DNA of 64,000 bases from contig CP071032.1 in the NCBI GenBank assembly GCA_017134815.1, forward strand, positions 1,240,001 through 1,304,000. The letters are read 5' to 3'. This document shows positions 62,569-64,000 of this stretch, in pieces. Under the pieces are notes generated by a model that was given only the letters and a program-made list of their open reading frames with translations, was not told the origin of the DNA and did no database searches. The stretch's first letter is position 1. Every line of letters starts with the position of its first letter. Source of the DNA: Lentisphaerota bacterium. GTDB taxonomy: Bacteria > Verrucomicrobiota > Lentisphaeria > Victivallales > Victivallaceae. A program made the position numbers and the translations under genes.

Positions 62569-64000
62569 ATGGACATAAACGCCACTTATATTACATTTAT
62601 TCTTTACCTTATATTCATGGTTGCTGTAGGACTTTATTTCTACCGCAAGGCCAACCACCTCGAAGATTACCTGCTGGGCGGACGCGGCATGGGCAGCTGG
62701 GTAACTGCACTATCAGCTCAGGCCAGCGATATGAGCGGCTGGCTGCTGATGGGGCTTCCCGGAGCGGTTTTTCTGCTCGGAATGGACCAGATATGGATTG
62801 GGGTCGGACTGGCCGCCGGGACCTTTGCAAACTGGTTGATTGTCGCCCCTAGACTGAGGGTATATACAGAAAAAACCAACTCTCTGACTTTATCGACTTT
62901 TCTCGGTAGACGCTTTCGGGATCCATCAAATACACTGCGCATGATTTCCGCTGTTATTACTCTGGTCTTCTTTACGATTTACGCTGCCGCTGGACTGGTT
63001 AGCGCCGGCAAGCTTTTTGAATCAATGTTTCACATAAACTATAAGGTTGCCGTAATTGCCGGGGCCGCGGTAATGATATTCTACACTTTGCTGGGCGGAT
63101 TCCTGGCCGTTTGCTGGACCGACCTGTTTCAGGGCCTGTTGATGTTCTTTGCCATCGTAATTCTGCCTGTAGTGGCTTATAACAACCTTGATCCCGGAGC
63201 TGTTCAAGCTGCTTGTGCTGTAAAAAATATTTCATTGAATATCTTTCCGGGAGGTACCTTCTGGATCTCACTGCTGGCCCTGCTTTCAAGCATGGCCTGG
63301 GGGCTTGGTTATTTTGGACAGCCGCATATTCTAGTGCGCTTTATGAGTATCAAATCAATCCGCCTGCTGCCAAGAACCATGACTATCGCCATGACCTGGG
63401 TTATCATATCGCTGATCGGCGCTGTTGCTATTGGTCTGCTGGCCATCCCCATGTACGATCAACTGCCGAAGGGCGACAATGAGAAAGTCTTTATATATAT
63501 GATAAGGGATCTATTTAACCCGTATCTTGGCGGAGTACTGCTAGCCGCTATTCTGGCTGCAATTATGTCAACAATCGACTCTCAGTTACTGGTATCAAGT
63601 TCGACCCTGACTGAAGATTTCTATGCCAATGTCATTCGCAAAAATTCAAGTGAAAAAGAACAGATGATAGTCAGCCGGTTCAGCGTACTGCTGATAGCTG
63701 TTATTGCGTGCTCGCTTGCCATGGACCGCACCAGCTCAATTTTTGAACTGGTCACTTTTGCCTGGGGCGGGTTCGGGGCGGCTTTTGGACCGGTTGTGCT
63801 GATGGCGCTGTTTTCAAGCAAAACTTCATGGCGGTCAGCCTTGTGCGGCATGATAGCCGGCACCATCGCACTGCTGGTATGGCACTTTCTTGGGATGAAT
63901 CAATGGATGTATGAAATAGTTCCAGGATTTATTGTAAACATTGCGGTTATCATTGGTCTGAACCATGTCTTCCCCAATGAAGACCCTGAAATTATCGCGG
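62569..64000 (+). CDS. putP: Sodium/proline symporter PutP, 3' end cut by window
   Basis: 477 residues of a sodium:solute symporter, open to the right edge with no stop. The start ATG at 62569 has AGGGAAG upstream and opens MDINATYITFILYLIFMVAV. PutP-specific segments are YLLGGRGMGSWVTALSAQAS, DMSGWLLMGLPGAVF, SSMAWGLGYFGQPHILVRFM and AAIMSTIDSQLLVSSSTLTE (sodium/proline residues). Full-length members are about 490-500 aa, so only a short tail is missing. Proline is the likely substrate. Confidence 0.93.
   Translation, partial: MDINATYITFILYLIFMVAVGLYFYRKANHLEDYLLGGRGMGSWVTALSAQASDMSGWLLMGLPGAVFLLGMDQIWIGVGLAAGTFANWLIVAPRLRVYTEKTNSLTLSTFLGRRFRDPSNTLRMISAVITLVFFTIYAAAGLVSAGKLFESMFHINYKVAVIAGAAVMIFYTLLGGFLAVCWTDLFQGLLMFFAIVILPVVAYNNLDPGAVQAACAVKNISLNIFPGGTFWISLLALLSSMAWGLGYFGQPHILVRFMSIKSIRLLPRTMTIAMTWVIISLIGAVAIGLLAIPMYDQLPKGDNEKVFIYMIRDLFNPYLGGVLLAAILAAIMSTIDSQLLVSSSTLTEDFYANVIRKNSSEKEQMIVSRFSVLLIAVIACSLAMDRTSSIFELVTFAWGGFGAAFGPVVLMALFSSKTSWRSALCGMIAGTIALLVWHFLGMNQWMYEIVPGFIVNIAVIIGLNHVFPNEDPEIIA

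Overview
The window looks like the chromosome of a diderm (Gram-negative type) bacterium. It carries lipoprotein-type signal peptides, periplasmic adaptor proteins and a BlaR1-like sensor with added secretin-type (STN-like) domains. The mix of exported proteins, carbohydrate enzymes, Flp-type pilins and compact type II CRISPR genes suggests the PVC group, perhaps Lentisphaerota. That placement is inference from gene content; no rRNA or marker phylogeny was available. Genes are mostly short operons on both strands, and many end in clear intrinsic terminators.

Left edge (1-4160): a type II CRISPR-Cas locus on the minus strand. cas9 (1050 aa, complete HNH and RuvC motifs) overlaps cas1, which runs off the window. 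Upstream of cas9, on the plus strand, a strong sigma70-like promoter, a short non-coding stretch and a perfect intrinsic terminator look like a tracrRNA gene. The CRISPR array itself is not in the window.

4300-12200: a truncated acetyltransferase, a methyltransferase, a YgjP-type metalloprotein, an exported DA1-like peptidase with Cys-rich zinc-finger repeats, a transaldolase, an Ala-rich tandem-repeat membrane protein and a secreted C45-type peptidase. 12500-19600: glucuronate isomerase, a UMF1-type MFS transporter, histidine decarboxylase with an ACT-domain protein, tRNA-Asn, and a BlaI/M56 sensor-repressor pair. The M56 gene appears frameshifted, and two BlaI-type dyads lie upstream of the repressor. 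19800-29300: acetyltransferase, ABC-F ATPase, TatD and NudC, class I aldolase, NADH oxidase, a LacI-type regulator with a palindromic operator, a methyltransferase and tRNA-Ala.

29500-36600: SIMPL and SpoIIAA-like proteins, an acyltransferase and a Bcp-type peroxiredoxin. Then comes an odd AT-rich island (about 33115-36553). It holds an acetyltransferase remnant, a frameshifted exported protein, a lipoprotein, a predicted His/Cys caspase-fold protein with a LysM-like start, and a protein that seems to fuse a phage tail-tube-like domain to a tail-terminator-like domain. This is the most unusual part of the window.

36700-64000: mostly housekeeping and metabolism: aroE, prepilin peptidase, pyrK-pyrD, psd, leuC-leuD, GH15 glucoamylase between two paralogous orphan adaptor proteins, TauE/SafE permease, tgt, DJ-1 family, NhaC antiporter, acylphosphatase, XerC/D, MHS-type transporter. 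Further on come an alpha/beta hydrolase fused to an HHxxxDG acyltransferase, two Flp-like pilins, panD, an iron alcohol dehydrogenase and a putP-type symporter cut by the right edge.
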